Assembly (NCBI GenBank): GCA_003523185.1
Contig: DPGN01000040.1
Location: 1-20,619 of the forward strand
Direction of reading: 5' to 3'
DNA length: 20,619 nucleotides
Source of the DNA: Halieaceae bacterium
Lineage (GTDB): Bacteria > Pseudomonadota > Gammaproteobacteria > Pseudomonadales > Halieaceae
How positions within the stretch are numbered: position 1 is the first letter of the stretch; every line of letters begins with the position of its first letter. Position numbers and translations under genes: made by a program. The notes beneath the pieces were generated by a model. The model saw only the letters and a program-made list of their open reading frames with translations, was not told where the DNA came from and made no database searches. Below are positions 13,489 through 20,619 of this stretch, piece by piece.

Positions 13489-15390
13489 ATGACCACTTTT
13501 CGTTGTAACAAGAAAGTGATCGCCATGATCAGCCTCGTCATAGCGAGCTTTGCTGGTTTATCGACCGCCCTCGCTGCGGATGAGGCGCTCGAGGAGATCA
13601 TTGTCAGTGGTGTTAAAGACCCCAGGAGTGGCTCGCTAATCAGTAGCGGCTCGAGTCGCCTAGTGTCACCGACCGATATTGTGGCGCCCGCTTTCTCCAC
13701 CGGAGAATTAGTCGCTCGTTTAGCCGGTGCTGCCAGCAACGGTCAAGGTGGGCTGTTCCAGAGTTACAGCTTGAGAGGCTTCAGTCGCTCACGCATCAGG
13801 ACTGAGATTTCGGGTGTGCCCATCGTCTCCGACCGACGCGCCGGAAACTCACTCGCCTTTCTCCCCGAAACATTCATAGAAAATATCAGGGCTGATATGG
13901 GTCCTGCCTCATCGCTGTACGGCTCGGGTGCCATGGGTGGCGTTCTGAGTGCCTCTCTCAGGGAGCCAGAGCAAACAACCCTAAATATGCACTTAGGCTC
14001 TGCGGCTAACTATCGCGGATTTGGAGTTGAAACGAGGCTTAATGATCAGACCACGATCGCCGGATCCTTAAAGTCAGCCAGTAACTCGCGTGCCGCCGAC
14101 AATAAGCCGCTCAATACGGGTTTCCGACAATCTGCCCTGTACGCGCGGAACACACAGACAGCGGGAGAGCTTCTAATCAGTTCCGAGGTAATCGCTGGTT
14201 TGGGACGTGACCTAGGAAAAAGCAGTAACCGCTTCCCAGCAGATCGCATCTCTACCTACCCACACGATGAACACCTCATCATAAACCTGCGAGCAAAGAA
14301 CCAACTTGGCTTGTTTGCGCAGGCCTATGTTCATGACCAGGACTGGAGTTCTCGAACAGAGCGTATCGGAGAACGACAAAATGTGAGTCGATATCAAAGT
14401 CAAACTTATGGCGCTCTAGTCAGTCGTCAACACACTGACGAAACAAGCACAAATCGTTGGGGTATCGAGCTGACAGCGAGGAGAAATGTCAATATCACTG
14501 AAATCGAAACGTCGCTTGATGGAGAGGCGACGGCTGTTGGTCTAGTGAATGGTGGTACTGAGCAAGTCAGCGGCGTTTTTGCCGATCGAATGTGGTTTTT
14601 AGGTGACACAACCCTGCGAGTGGGTGGCCGACTGGATCGGTCACATGTAAGCAACGATGGCCCGTCCCGATCTGGAACTAAATTGAATGGACAAGTCCAG
14701 ATTGATAAGAGATTCCCTAATAATTGGCTCATGGCCGCGGAGCTGGGGACCGCCTACCGACACCCAACCTTAAGCGAACTTTATTTCTCAGGTGAAACAC
14801 CCAGGGGAACAGTTCAGGGGAATTCGCTATTAGCGCCAGAGGAAACGATTGGGTCGCAAGTCACGCTCAGTCGTCAGAACGATAACTTGGTATTCGAGCT
14901 CAGCAGTTTCTATAACCGGGTTGAGGACTACATCGAGCGCGTGCGAGCGGACGACGGCAGTTTGACCTATCAAAACTTACGCTCTGGGAGAATCTGGGGC
15001 TTTGATGGACAGCTATCTATCGATGGCGCTCACCAGATCAAGCACCGCATCGCATGGCAGTGGCAACGAGGTGAAGCCGATGACGGGGAGTTTTTAAACG
15101 ATCTTCCGCCGCCTGAGGTGTCATACACCACCAGCTGGCGTAGTGGCGCTATATCAGTCGCCGTTGACCTCGGCTATCGATTCAAGCGAGGTGAACATGG
15201 TCCTAGCGAAATCCCTTTAGGCTCATCATTGATAGGCGGGGCAAGAATCGCGTGGAACCTGAGTCCACACTGGTCAGCCTCATTGGCTCTAAGCAATGGA
15301 TTTGACCGTATCTATCGAACGAGCGCCGACGAGGATGCACCGCTCGCCAATGAGCGAGCAGCACACCTCATCCTTCGCTGGACCCCTTAG
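13489..15390 (+). CDS. TonB-dependent outer membrane receptor
   Basis: The protein is 633 residues, short to medium for the family. The signal peptide (residues 1 to about 29, ending STALA) is followed by a TonB-box-like EEIIVSG. The plug domain has LVARLAGAASN, YSLRGFSRSRIRTEISGVPI and IRADMGPASSLYGSGAMGG, the conserved end of the plug. The C-terminal barrel includes YRHPTLSELYFSGE and GNSLLAPEE, positions equivalent to FRxPxxxELY and NPxLxPE of siderophore and heme receptors. Substrate is not readable: iron-siderophore, heme, copper or a small nutrient are all possible. The upstream gene is a secreted cupredoxin-like protein, and the gene ends only 14 bp from a convergent one. The start at 13489 has no clear ribosome site; M13 is an alternative. 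Confidence 0.92.
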   Translation: MTTFRCNKKVIAMISLVIASFAGLSTALAADEALEEIIVSGVKDPRSGSLISSGSSRLVSPTDIVAPAFSTGELVARLAGAASNGQGGLFQSYSLRGFSRSRIRTEISGVPIVSDRRAGNSLAFLPETFIENIRADMGPASSLYGSGAMGGVLSASLREPEQTTLNMHLGSAANYRGFGVETRLNDQTTIAGSLKSASNSRAADNKPLNTGFRQSALYARNTQTAGELLISSEVIAGLGRDLGKSSNRFPADRISTYPHDEHLIINLRAKNQLGLFAQAYVHDQDWSSRTERIGERQNVSRYQSQTYGALVSRQHTDETSTNRWGIELTARRNVNITEIETSLDGEATAVGLVNGGTEQVSGVFADRMWFLGDTTLRVGGRLDRSHVSNDGPSRSGTKLNGQVQIDKRFPNNWLMAAELGTAYRHPTLSELYFSGETPRGTVQGNSLLAPEETIGSQVTLSRQNDNLVFELSSFYNRVEDYIERVRADDGSLTYQNLRSGRIWGFDGQLSIDGAHQIKHRIAWQWQRGEADDGEFLNDLPPPEVSYTTSWRSGAISVAVDLGYRFKRGEHGPSEIPLGSSLIGGARIAWNLSPHWSASLALSNGFDRIYRTSADEDAPLANERAAHLILRWTP

Positions 15391-15404
15391 GGGGGACGGC
15401 TGAT

Positions 15405-18400
15405 TTATTCAGCGATAGGCTCGCCAACGGTCCATGGGGCGCCCGCACCTCGAAGTGCCTCCCTCAGAGCAGGCAGACGTTTTTGTACCACATCGTCCAA
15501 ACGGCCTTTTGCTGGCTCGAAAACGGTCTTAGCGTGCTCAACACTCTGCTTGTGACTCGGTGTTGGGCCATAGCTCGAGTTTGATACGCCCCTCATCGCA
15601 TGGCCTAGCCAACTGCTCACGCTCATGGGCTCATAACCTCCAATGTCCGCCTGCACATCATTACCAAAGACGGTCTCCTCGATGTCATAGAGTTCGCGTC
15701 GGAGTTCATGCACTTGCGCTTGAGCATCGGGCGTTGGATTCGCCATTCGCTCAATCATAGTGGCAATCTTATCGAGGCTCTTCCGTGCATCTCGAATAGC
15801 ATACCTAACCGCTGATGACTGCCCGTAAAGCCTATTTAACTCAGCAGTAAATGCCTCTAGTTCATCCAGCGAACTACCCGGCAGCGCCCCTTCCCTTAAT
15901 CGCTTCACATTGAAATCGACGGGACCTGCGAGGGTCTGCTCAACCCCGTTTTGAACCACAACAAGCTTGGCCTGATAGCTATCCGGCATCACCATAAAGC
16001 CGCTCGGTGAGTCTCCACGCCAGTTCTTACCGGTCTCCACTGGACCAGAGAACGATCGGCGTAAATCCCAAGCCACTCGATTGAGTCCTGCTTTGTTGGG
16101 CGCACTGACTCTGCGCAGAACATTGCCATCGTTGTCATGAATCACCAGCATGACCTGCGGTTTCTGTTCCTGGGTCTCATCTGTTACTTCGCGCCAACCG
16201 GGGAAAGATACGTCATCACCCGCTTTCTTCGCGGCGGCCTCGGCTGCTTGACGCGCTTGTTTCTGGGTTTTGAAACTATCCGCTAAGTAATAGGTGAAAA
16301 CCGATCCGAAAGGCGGGTTTTCCGCAAGATACAGGGAATCACCCTGCGAGCCTTTCGGTCTGTAGCCCAGTGGGCGCTTTTGGAAATACCAGTAGGCATC
16401 TCGAGGGGTGAACAGCGCTGCTTCCGCATCGAAATCACTAGGATCGATATCCCGTAGTGCGGTGTAGTCATCCAGGACAAAGAAGCCTCGACCGAAGCTG
16501 GCAGCCACCAAGTCGTTTTCACGGCGCTGAATCTGAATATCTCGAATCGAGATAGTAGGCATGCCACCTGACAGTTTGTGCCATGCCTTACCCGCGTCAA
16601 AAGTCGCAAATACGCCAAACTCCGTCGCAGCAAACATGAGTTCGGGACGAACATGGTCCTGTACGAGACGCCAAACGAGGTGTCTGTCGGGAATACCGTT
16701 AGTTATCTTCTTCCAACTACGCCCCCGATTCTTACTGACCAATAGATAGGGAGAAAAATCCCCGTATTTATGGTTGTCCAGCGCGACATACACGGTATCC
16801 GCATCGTGAAGATCCGCTCTGATATCGTTGATAAATGCTCTGTCGGGTACACCCGGCAACGAACCTACCTCAATTGAGCGCCACGAACCGCCATCATCTT
16901 GAGATACGTGAATGAGACCGTCATCCGTTCCCGCGTACAACAACCCAGCTTCTAGCGGGGACTCAGCCAACGATGTGATCGAGTTGTAATTCGACATCGC
17001 ATACATGTCCCACGGCGAATCCCAGCTCTGCGTGGCGCCCATGATTGGCATCGAGAACCGTTCCTCGTTCCGTGTGAGATCGCCCGAGATGGGCATCCAG
17101 CTATCGCCTCTGTCCTCCGACTTCCAAACCCGCTGAGACGCAAAGTACAACCGAGTTGGCTTGTGAGGGCTCACAAGGACAGGGGCATCCCAGTTGTGGC
17201 GCTCAGGATCCTCTCCTGGGGCTGACTGAGGCTGGATATACACCGTTTCACCCGTTTTCCTGTCAACGCGAGTGAGGTTGCCCTGCTGAGACTGCGCATA
17301 AACGATGTCAGGATTCCCCGGCTCTGTTGCTGGTTGGTGGCCGTCTCCACCCAGAATCACATACCAATCTGCCGTGCGAATGCCACTGACGTTGTCAGTT
17401 CGAGAAGGGCCTCCTTGGGTGTTGTTGTCCTGAGTGCCCCCATAAATATTGTAAAAGGGCTCAGCATCATCGAGGGCAAGCTTGTAGTACTGCGTTAGAG
17501 GCAGGTTCTCCATGTAACGCCACGTCGCACCGAGATCAAAGCTCTCATAAACACCGCCATCTGTGCCCATCATGATGTAATCCGGATCCGCAGGATCAAA
17601 AACAATGGCGTGCATGTCGCCGTGCTGATTGGGGTGTTCCATGTAGGTGAATGTCTTACCCCCATCGGTCGATTTTTGAACCGTAGGGCCTACCAGATAG
17701 AGCCAGTCAAAATGATGAGGGCTGGTGAAGATCTCCTGGTAATAATGTGGGCCAGTACCGCCACCCACGGCATCCGCGCCTTTGGACCAACTCGCACCCC
17801 CATCATCGGACCGCCAGACTCCACCCTCGCGGCGATTGAGTTCGATCGCGGCATAAACCACATCAGAATCCTGCCGTGAGATGGCAAGACCAATCTTACC
17901 CATATTTCCCGAAGGTAAACCGGTACTTAACCGCTGCCACGTGTCACCACCGTCCAACGACTTGTGTACACCACTCTCTGGGCCACCACCCATGTAGGCC
18001 GCTACCGTACGGTGATGTTGCCAGGTGGCCGCATAGAGGATATCTGGATTACTGGGATCCATGACTACATCGGTGACGCCCGTCCACTCTCCTGCACTAA
18101 GTACATTTTTCCAGGACTTACCGCCGTCGGTCGTCTTGTAGAGGCCTCGTTCGCCACCCGGCGTCCACAAGGGTCCCTGCACCGCAGCGAAAACAGTCTT
18201 TGAATCATTTGGGTGAACAAGAATGGTGGAGATGTGCTGAGAATCGTTGAGTCCCATGTTGGTCCATGTCGCACCGCCGTTGTCCGATCGGTAAATGCCA
18301 TCCCCAAAGCCAACATGACGACCACCGACGTCTTCCCCGGTGCCTACCCAAATGGTATTTGGATTTGACGGATCGACGGTCACGTTGCCAATGGAATAAG

Positions 18401-18671
18401 ACGCCTCATTATCGAAAATGGGGATCCACGACACGCCCGCGTTGTTCGTTTTCCAGACCCCGCCAGATCCGGCCGCTACATACCAAACGCTGGAGTCCTT
18501 GGGATCCCAGTCAATATCCGAAATACGACCTGACATGAAAGCGGGCCCCAGGTTGCGCCACTTCAATCCGCTGAAATCAAAGCTGGCATCATCTTTAGCC
18601 GCGGCTGGATTGATGGTGAGTCCTGCCGCGAGCGCGGCAGAAAAAAGCTTGATTGTGAACCCCCGAACCAT
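15405..18671 (-). CDS. Large secreted BNR/VPS10 (sortilin-like) repeat protein
   Basis: The protein is 1088 residues from ATG 18671, with AGGAGA six bases upstream. The frame is open 31 codons further up, but without a better site. Residues 1-25 form a signal peptide (AALAAGLTINPAAA, then KDD). About eleven Asp-box (BNR) repeats follow, for example KTNNAGVSW (near 74), RSDNGGATW, KTTDGGKSW, KSLDGGDTW, RSDDGGASW, KSTDGGKTF and KSEDRGDSW. These form one or two beta-propellers like VPS10/sortilin and bacterial glycoside-hydrolase-like exoproteins. A C-terminal region has an Ig-like segment (GLNRVAWDLR, similar to FlgD/secretion-tail folds) and a helical end. It is exported; catalytic residues of sialidases are not evident, so it may be binding rather than enzymatic. 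It is convergent with the TonB receptor. Confidence 0.88.
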   Translation of the reverse strand: MVRGFTIKLFSAALAAGLTINPAAAKDDASFDFSGLKWRNLGPAFMSGRISDIDWDPKDSSVWYVAAGSGGVWKTNNAGVSWIPIFDNEASYSIGNVTVDPSNPNTIWVGTGEDVGGRHVGFGDGIYRSDNGGATWTNMGLNDSQHISTILVHPNDSKTVFAAVQGPLWTPGGERGLYKTTDGGKSWKNVLSAGEWTGVTDVVMDPSNPDILYAATWQHHRTVAAYMGGGPESGVHKSLDGGDTWQRLSTGLPSGNMGKIGLAISRQDSDVVYAAIELNRREGGVWRSDDGGASWSKGADAVGGGTGPHYYQEIFTSPHHFDWLYLVGPTVQKSTDGGKTFTYMEHPNQHGDMHAIVFDPADPDYIMMGTDGGVYESFDLGATWRYMENLPLTQYYKLALDDAEPFYNIYGGTQDNNTQGGPSRTDNVSGIRTADWYVILGGDGHQPATEPGNPDIVYAQSQQGNLTRVDRKTGETVYIQPQSAPGEDPERHNWDAPVLVSPHKPTRLYFASQRVWKSEDRGDSWMPISGDLTRNEERFSMPIMGATQSWDSPWDMYAMSNYNSITSLAESPLEAGLLYAGTDDGLIHVSQDDGGSWRSIEVGSLPGVPDRAFINDIRADLHDADTVYVALDNHKYGDFSPYLLVSKNRGRSWKKITNGIPDRHLVWRLVQDHVRPELMFAATEFGVFATFDAGKAWHKLSGGMPTISIRDIQIQRRENDLVAASFGRGFFVLDDYTALRDIDPSDFDAEAALFTPRDAYWYFQKRPLGYRPKGSQGDSLYLAENPPFGSVFTYYLADSFKTQKQARQAAEAAAKKAGDDVSFPGWREVTDETQEQKPQVMLVIHDNDGNVLRRVSAPNKAGLNRVAWDLRRSFSGPVETGKNWRGDSPSGFMVMPDSYQAKLVVVQNGVEQTLAGPVDFNVKRLREGALPGSSLDELEAFTAELNRLYGQSSAVRYAIRDARKSLDKIATMIERMANPTPDAQAQVHELRRELYDIEETVFGNDVQADIGGYEPMSVSSWLGHAMRGVSNSSYGPTPSHKQSVEHAKTVFEPAKGRLDDVVQKRLPALREALRGAGAPWTVGEPIAE

Positions 18672-18834
18672 TGTTATTCTCCTATCAAGTGATCGGCTTA
18701 GATTAGCAACTCGGGGCCGAATAACAAACGCTATTCGATGGGTCACAGAGCCCACGTTGTGCAAGTGGGTTGATGCCGTGTCAACCTGAGCAATGTCTCT
18801 TTGAACTAGGCCTCACGGCTCTCAGGATAGCGTC

Positions 18835-19059
18835 CTAGTCCCGATGTTTTGCTCGGTGCAAAACCATTTTCGTGTGAAGTTCAGATATCGCTGTGCGACC
18901 GGTGGTTTTAAAGACGCAGGGAAGGACCGCATGGAGAAGGCAGGCGAGACCAGCAGCGAGCATTCGCACACCAAAATAAGAAGCCTGAAACAAGTGCTCT
19001 AGGTAGGACTCTCCTACCGACTCTGGGTGCTCCCGGAACAGCCGTTGAATCAATTGCAT
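18835..19059 (-). CDS. DUF6356 small membrane protein
   Basis: The protein is 74 residues with ATG at 19059 preceded by GGGAGA five bases upstream, a strong ribosome site that settles the start (the frame is open a further 12 codons). The sequence begins MQLIQRLFREHPESVGESY, then EHL and a hydrophobic segment GVRMLAAGLACLLHAVLPCVF. This matches the small DUF6356 proteins (RLFxEHPxSVGESYxEH plus a single membrane helix) that are common in Alpha- and Gammaproteobacteria. Function is unknown. The gene is divergent from the second Lrp/AsnC regulator across 199 bp, a layout that suggests it may be under that regulator. The protein is probably a cytoplasmic-membrane protein with a short basic tail (HRAKHRD). 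Confidence 0.82.
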   Translation of the reverse strand: MQLIQRLFREHPESVGESYLEHLFQASYFGVRMLAAGLACLLHAVLPCVFKTTGRTAISELHTKMVLHRAKHRD

Positions 19060-19258
19060 TGATGTCTCCCTTCCGACAGTCGCTCTGCCCAACACAGTGA
19101 ATCCATTGCTTCCAACCGAAATAAGCGATAGTCATGGCGCGCTTAGCAACGAACTCTATGGAAATACTATCAACTCATATGTGTTATTTTTTTCTAAATC
19201 TTGGCAATAAATGTGCGTATGAATGTAATAATTTTTCTTAAAAAGGCACATATTTAGA
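19060..19258. promoter_or_regulatory. Divergent AT-rich regulatory region (DUF6356 / Lrp-like)
   Basis: The 199-bp spacer is strongly AT-rich on the regulator side. It holds CATATGTG (19176-19183), AATGTGCGTATGA (19210-19222) and GCACATATTT (19246-19255). ATGTGC and GCACAT are a perfect inverted pair (19211-19216 and 19246-19251). The 19210 element resembles one upstream of the first Lrp-like gene (11/13). Lrp-type autoregulation is an inference. Confidence 0.45.
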
Positions 19259-19723
19259 ATGGACTCGATTGACAGAAGAATCCTAAACGCCCTTCAGTCT
19301 GATTGCAGTGGCTCAATCGCTGATATTGCGGATCGGGCCGGTGTGTCGCAAACACCCTGCTGGCGACGCATCAAGAAGCTAGAGGAAGCTGGGTATATCG
19401 ATAAACGTGTTGCGCTGCTGAATCCAAAATCCTTGAATCTGACGATGACCGCCTATGTCATGGTCAAGACCGCGCATCATGATGATGCCTGGCTTAAGCG
19501 CTTTTCAGACGGCGTACAAAGTATTCCTGAGATCGTGGAAATCCATCGAATGGCCGGAGATATCGATTACCTGTTAAAGGTCGTGGCAGGTGATATGGCC
19601 GAGTATGACACAATCTACAAACGCCTTATCAAAGTCGCTGAGCTTTCAGACGTGAGCGCCTCGTTTTCCATGGAGTGTATTAAAACAACCACAGAGCTGC
19701 CGCTGGATCGGCTACAACGATAG
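19259..19723 (+). CDS. Lrp/AsnC-family regulator, DecR-like (second copy)
   Basis: The 154-residue protein has an N-terminal HTH (SIADIADRAGVS, TPCWRRIKKLEEAG) and a RAM effector domain with EIHRMAGDIDYLLKVV. It ends SMECIKTTTELPLDRLQR. The TPCWxRIKKLE stretch and the SMExIKxTTxLPL tail resemble E. coli DecR (YbaO). They are also shared with the first regulator in this window (7439-7888), so the two are paralogs of the same subfamily. It is normal length for the family. No good ribosome site precedes the ATG. It is divergent from the DUF6356 gene and has the candidate RNA promoter 90 bp downstream. The ligand is unknown; cysteine or another amino acid is plausible from family knowledge. Confidence 0.92.
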   Translation: MDSIDRRILNALQSDCSGSIADIADRAGVSQTPCWRRIKKLEEAGYIDKRVALLNPKSLNLTMTAYVMVKTAHHDDAWLKRFSDGVQSIPEIVEIHRMAGDIDYLLKVVAGDMAEYDTIYKRLIKVAELSDVSASFSMECIKTTTELPLDRLQR

Positions 19724-19794
19724 TATTCAGATGTTTATGAGATCCCGTGACTAGGCGCCCGTTGTAAGCCCGAAAATGTGGCATACAAAAAAAA

Positions 19795-19808
19795 TGTAAA
19801 TATTTACA
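19795..19808. promoter_or_regulatory. Perfect 14-bp palindrome, candidate operator
   Basis: TGTAAATATTTACA reads the same on both strands. It ends eight bases upstream of a TTGACA -35 box (19817). This position suits an activator or repressor site. The surrounding sequence is A-rich, so an UP-like element is an alternative. The cognate regulator cannot be named from sequence. Confidence 0.5.
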
Positions 19809-19816
19809 AAAAAGTG

Positions 19817-19845
19817 TTGACAGCATTTTAACGATGTTTTTTACT
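19817..19845 (+). promoter_or_regulatory. Sigma70-type promoter of the candidate RNA
   Basis: A perfect TTGACA (19817-19822), a 17-bp spacer and TTTACT (19840-19845; 4/6 match to TATAAT) predict a start near 19852. No protein gene follows on this strand before the terminator at 20043-20067. Confidence 0.6.
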
Positions 19846-19851
19846 AAAGGT

Positions 19852-20067
19852 GCTGGCGGCGACTGACGAGTGACCAACTGCAGACGGGAGCGAGAGGGAA
19901 GCCGACAGAAGAGTACTCAGGTAGAAAGCGTGGCAGAGGGTCGGCATAGAAAGCGCTTTGTTACCCACCAAGGGCGAAGGGATAGCGTCCGAGGAGCTGA
20001 AGGAGAATCCCACTTCAGACGCCTGAGGCACTCGAACTAAAGCAGAGCATTCGCTCTGTTTTTTTTT
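19852..20067 (+). ncRNA. Candidate structured small RNA (about 215 nt)
   Basis: This stretch lies between a good promoter and a terminator and has no convincing protein ORF. It is purine-rich, in contrast with the AT-rich promoter. Complementary pairs that could fold it are CGAGTG (19867-19872) with CACTCG (20029-20034) as a long-range closing stem; GCCGAC (19901-19906) with GTCGGC (19940-19945); and GCGTC (19985-19989) with GACGC (20018-20022) around TGAAG/CTTCA. The terminator hairpin closes the 3' end. Several GGA trinucleotides are present (near 19887, 19897, 19980, 19993 and 20003), so a CsrA/RsmA-type target is one possibility. It does not match tmRNA, RNase P, SRP or 6S RNA motifs as I recall them. 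It has not been checked against Rfam. Confidence 0.5.
20043..20067 (+). terminator. Rho-independent terminator of the candidate RNA
   Basis: CAGAGC (20043-20048), loop ATTC and GCTCTG (20053-20058) form a 6-bp stem, followed by nine T residues (20059-20067). A uracil-rich 3' end of this kind also suits Hfq binding. Confidence 0.85.
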
Positions 20068-20070
20068 GCC

Positions 20071-20082
20071 TGCTAATTAGCA
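20071..20082. repeat. Perfect 12-bp palindrome
   Basis: TGCTAATTAGCA is a perfect inverted repeat, four bases after the terminator T tract. It may be a protein site or a chance AT-rich palindrome. No gene starts beside it. Confidence 0.4.
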
Positions 20083-20157
20083 GTCCCAAGTTTTTTGTAC
20101 TCGCACTCATGCATCCCGAAGCACTGCGCGCATTGAGCTATCGGAGCCCCCTGAACC

Positions 20158-20185
20158 AAAAAAGGGACTCGCTGAGTCCCTTTTT
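20158..20185 (-). terminator. Terminator of tRNA-Ser
   Basis: The perfect 7-bp stem GGGACTC/GAGTCCC (20164-20170 and 20174-20180) has a 3-base loop. It is flanked by six A on the left (T run for the minus strand) and five T on the right, so it can work in both directions. It lies five bases beyond the encoded CCA of tRNA-Ser. Confidence 0.85.
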
Positions 20186-20190
20186 ATTAT

Positions 20191-20278
20191 TGGCGGAGAA
20201 GGAGGGATTCGAACCCTCGATACGTTGCCGTATACACACTTTCCAGGCGTGCGCCTTCGACCACTCGGCCACCTCTCC
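20191..20278 (-). tRNA. tRNA-Ser (anticodon GGA)
   Basis: On the minus strand the acceptor stem is GGAGAGG/CTTCTCC (one G-U pair). The anticodon loop CTGGAAA carries GGA. The long class II variable arm has stem ATACG/CGTAT with a GCAA loop. The T arm is GAGGG/CCCTC, the discriminator is G73, and CCA is encoded (20191-20193). The terminator follows at 20158-20185. Confidence 0.97.
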
Positions 20279-20288
20279 GTGGCGGCGG

Positions 20289-20297
20289 ATGTTAGCA
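20289..20297 (-). promoter_or_regulatory. Possible extended -10 of tRNA-Ser promoter
   Basis: On the minus strand, TGC directly before TAACAT (20289-20294) forms an extended -10, followed by a GC-rich CCGCCGCC discriminator and then the tRNA 10 bases on. No good -35 is visible. Confidence 0.35.
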
Positions 20298-20342
20298 CAT
20301 AGATACGCTTGGTGACGCCTCGACCGATAGATATTCTAATGC

Positions 20343-20619
20343 TTAAGCTGCTTCCTGGGCCGAGTCGCTTATCGCGCTTGAGCCTCCGCTATGCAGATAA
20401 CGTCCGAGAGGTCGCTTGCCCAGTGCGGGTCCCGCGCCAGTCTCTCCATCCCATGCGAGTCCACCTGCAATATAGACTGATCCGACAATACCACTCGGAC
20501 GATTAACCATCTGCTCGTGCTCAAAGATATCGCGATAAATCAGCTCTCGCGTCTGATCCGGCTCCCAACCGTCTAGGGCATCCGGATTGATGAGCACCAT
20601 ATCTGCCCGTGCCCCAATC
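20343..20619 (-). CDS. Amidohydrolase, N-acyl-D-amino-acid deacylase-like, C-terminal part
   Basis: The open frame extends past the right window edge and ends at TAA (20343-20345), leaving about 91 C-terminal residues. The stretch GARADMVLINPDALDG followed by VNRPSGIVGSVYIAGG is the usual C-terminal strand pair of metal-dependent amidohydrolases of the D-aminoacylase type, where the composite beta-domain re-forms after the TIM barrel. An ATG at 20600 is internal; homologous residues continue upstream. The catalytic barrel is outside the window, so the specific substrate cannot be read. It is 65 bp upstream of tRNA-Ser on the same strand. Confidence 0.8.
   Translation of the reverse strand, partial: IGARADMVLINPDALDGWEPDQTRELIYRDIFEHEQMVNRPSGIVGSVYIAGGLAWDGETGAGPALGKRPLGRYLHSGGSSAISDSAQEAA

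Noticed and set aside
19828..20031. 67-aa minus-strand ORF across the candidate RNA
   Set aside because: Serine-rich sequence from complementary purine-rich DNA; no ribosome site and no domain.
20109..20315. Plus-strand ORF through tRNA-Ser and its terminator
   Set aside because: It is a readthrough of the antisense of a tRNA and a terminator hairpin.

Overview
The window reads as a chromosomal segment of a Gammaproteobacterium, probably a marine heterotroph of the OM60/NOR5 (Halieaceae) kind. That placement is an inference from gene content (SrkA, DUF938 methyltransferase, DUF6356, VPS10/BNR-repeat exoprotein, small TonB-dependent receptor, cysG-DUF2849-cysI-cysH-DUF934 block) and from medium GC with AT-rich promoter regions. 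No phage, insertion sequence or CRISPR array is visible. Both window ends cut through genes.

Layout. 1-1228: two translationally coupled short-chain dehydrogenases (the first cut at its 5' end), convergent with a hotdog thioesterase (1233-1682). 1845-2594: NUDIX hydrolase. 2681-2754: tRNA-Cys(GCA) with its own strong promoter. 2829-7289 (minus): a tightly overlapping assimilatory sulfate-reduction operon in the order cysG, DUF2849, sulfite reductase hemoprotein, APS/PAPS reductase, DUF934. It is transcribed divergently from an Lrp/AsnC regulator that resembles the cysteine-responsive DecR (YbaO) family. 7963-9057 (minus): three small unknown genes (a 29-aa membrane peptide, a membrane-anchored zinc ribbon and a SAP-like protein). 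9206-10180: SrkA kinase, divergent from a VOC/glyoxalase-like gene and a DUF938 methyltransferase. 11768-12565: crotonase-fold protein without the usual catalytic glutamates. 12905-15390: a secreted cupredoxin-like protein followed by a TonB-dependent receptor. 15405-18671: a very large secreted BNR/VPS10 repeat protein. 18835-19059: DUF6356 membrane protein, divergent from a second DecR-like Lrp/AsnC regulator (19259-19723). 19795-20067: a gene-free segment carrying a perfect 14-bp palindrome, a good sigma70-type promoter, about 215 nt of strongly structured purine-rich sequence and a Rho-independent terminator, read here as a candidate small RNA. 20191-20278: tRNA-Ser(GGA) with terminator. 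20343-20619: C-terminal end of an N-acyl-D-amino-acid deacylase-like amidohydrolase.

How it fits together. The clearest functional unit is sulfur assimilation. CysG makes siroheme for the sulfite reductase, CysH supplies sulfite, and DUF2849 and DUF934 are conserved accessory proteins. The divergent DecR-like regulator is a plausible cysteine sensor, and a tRNA-Cys lies just downstream on the same strand. The least explained pieces are the candidate regulated RNA at 19852-20067, the small-gene cluster at 7963-9057 and the cupredoxin-like/TonB receptor pair.
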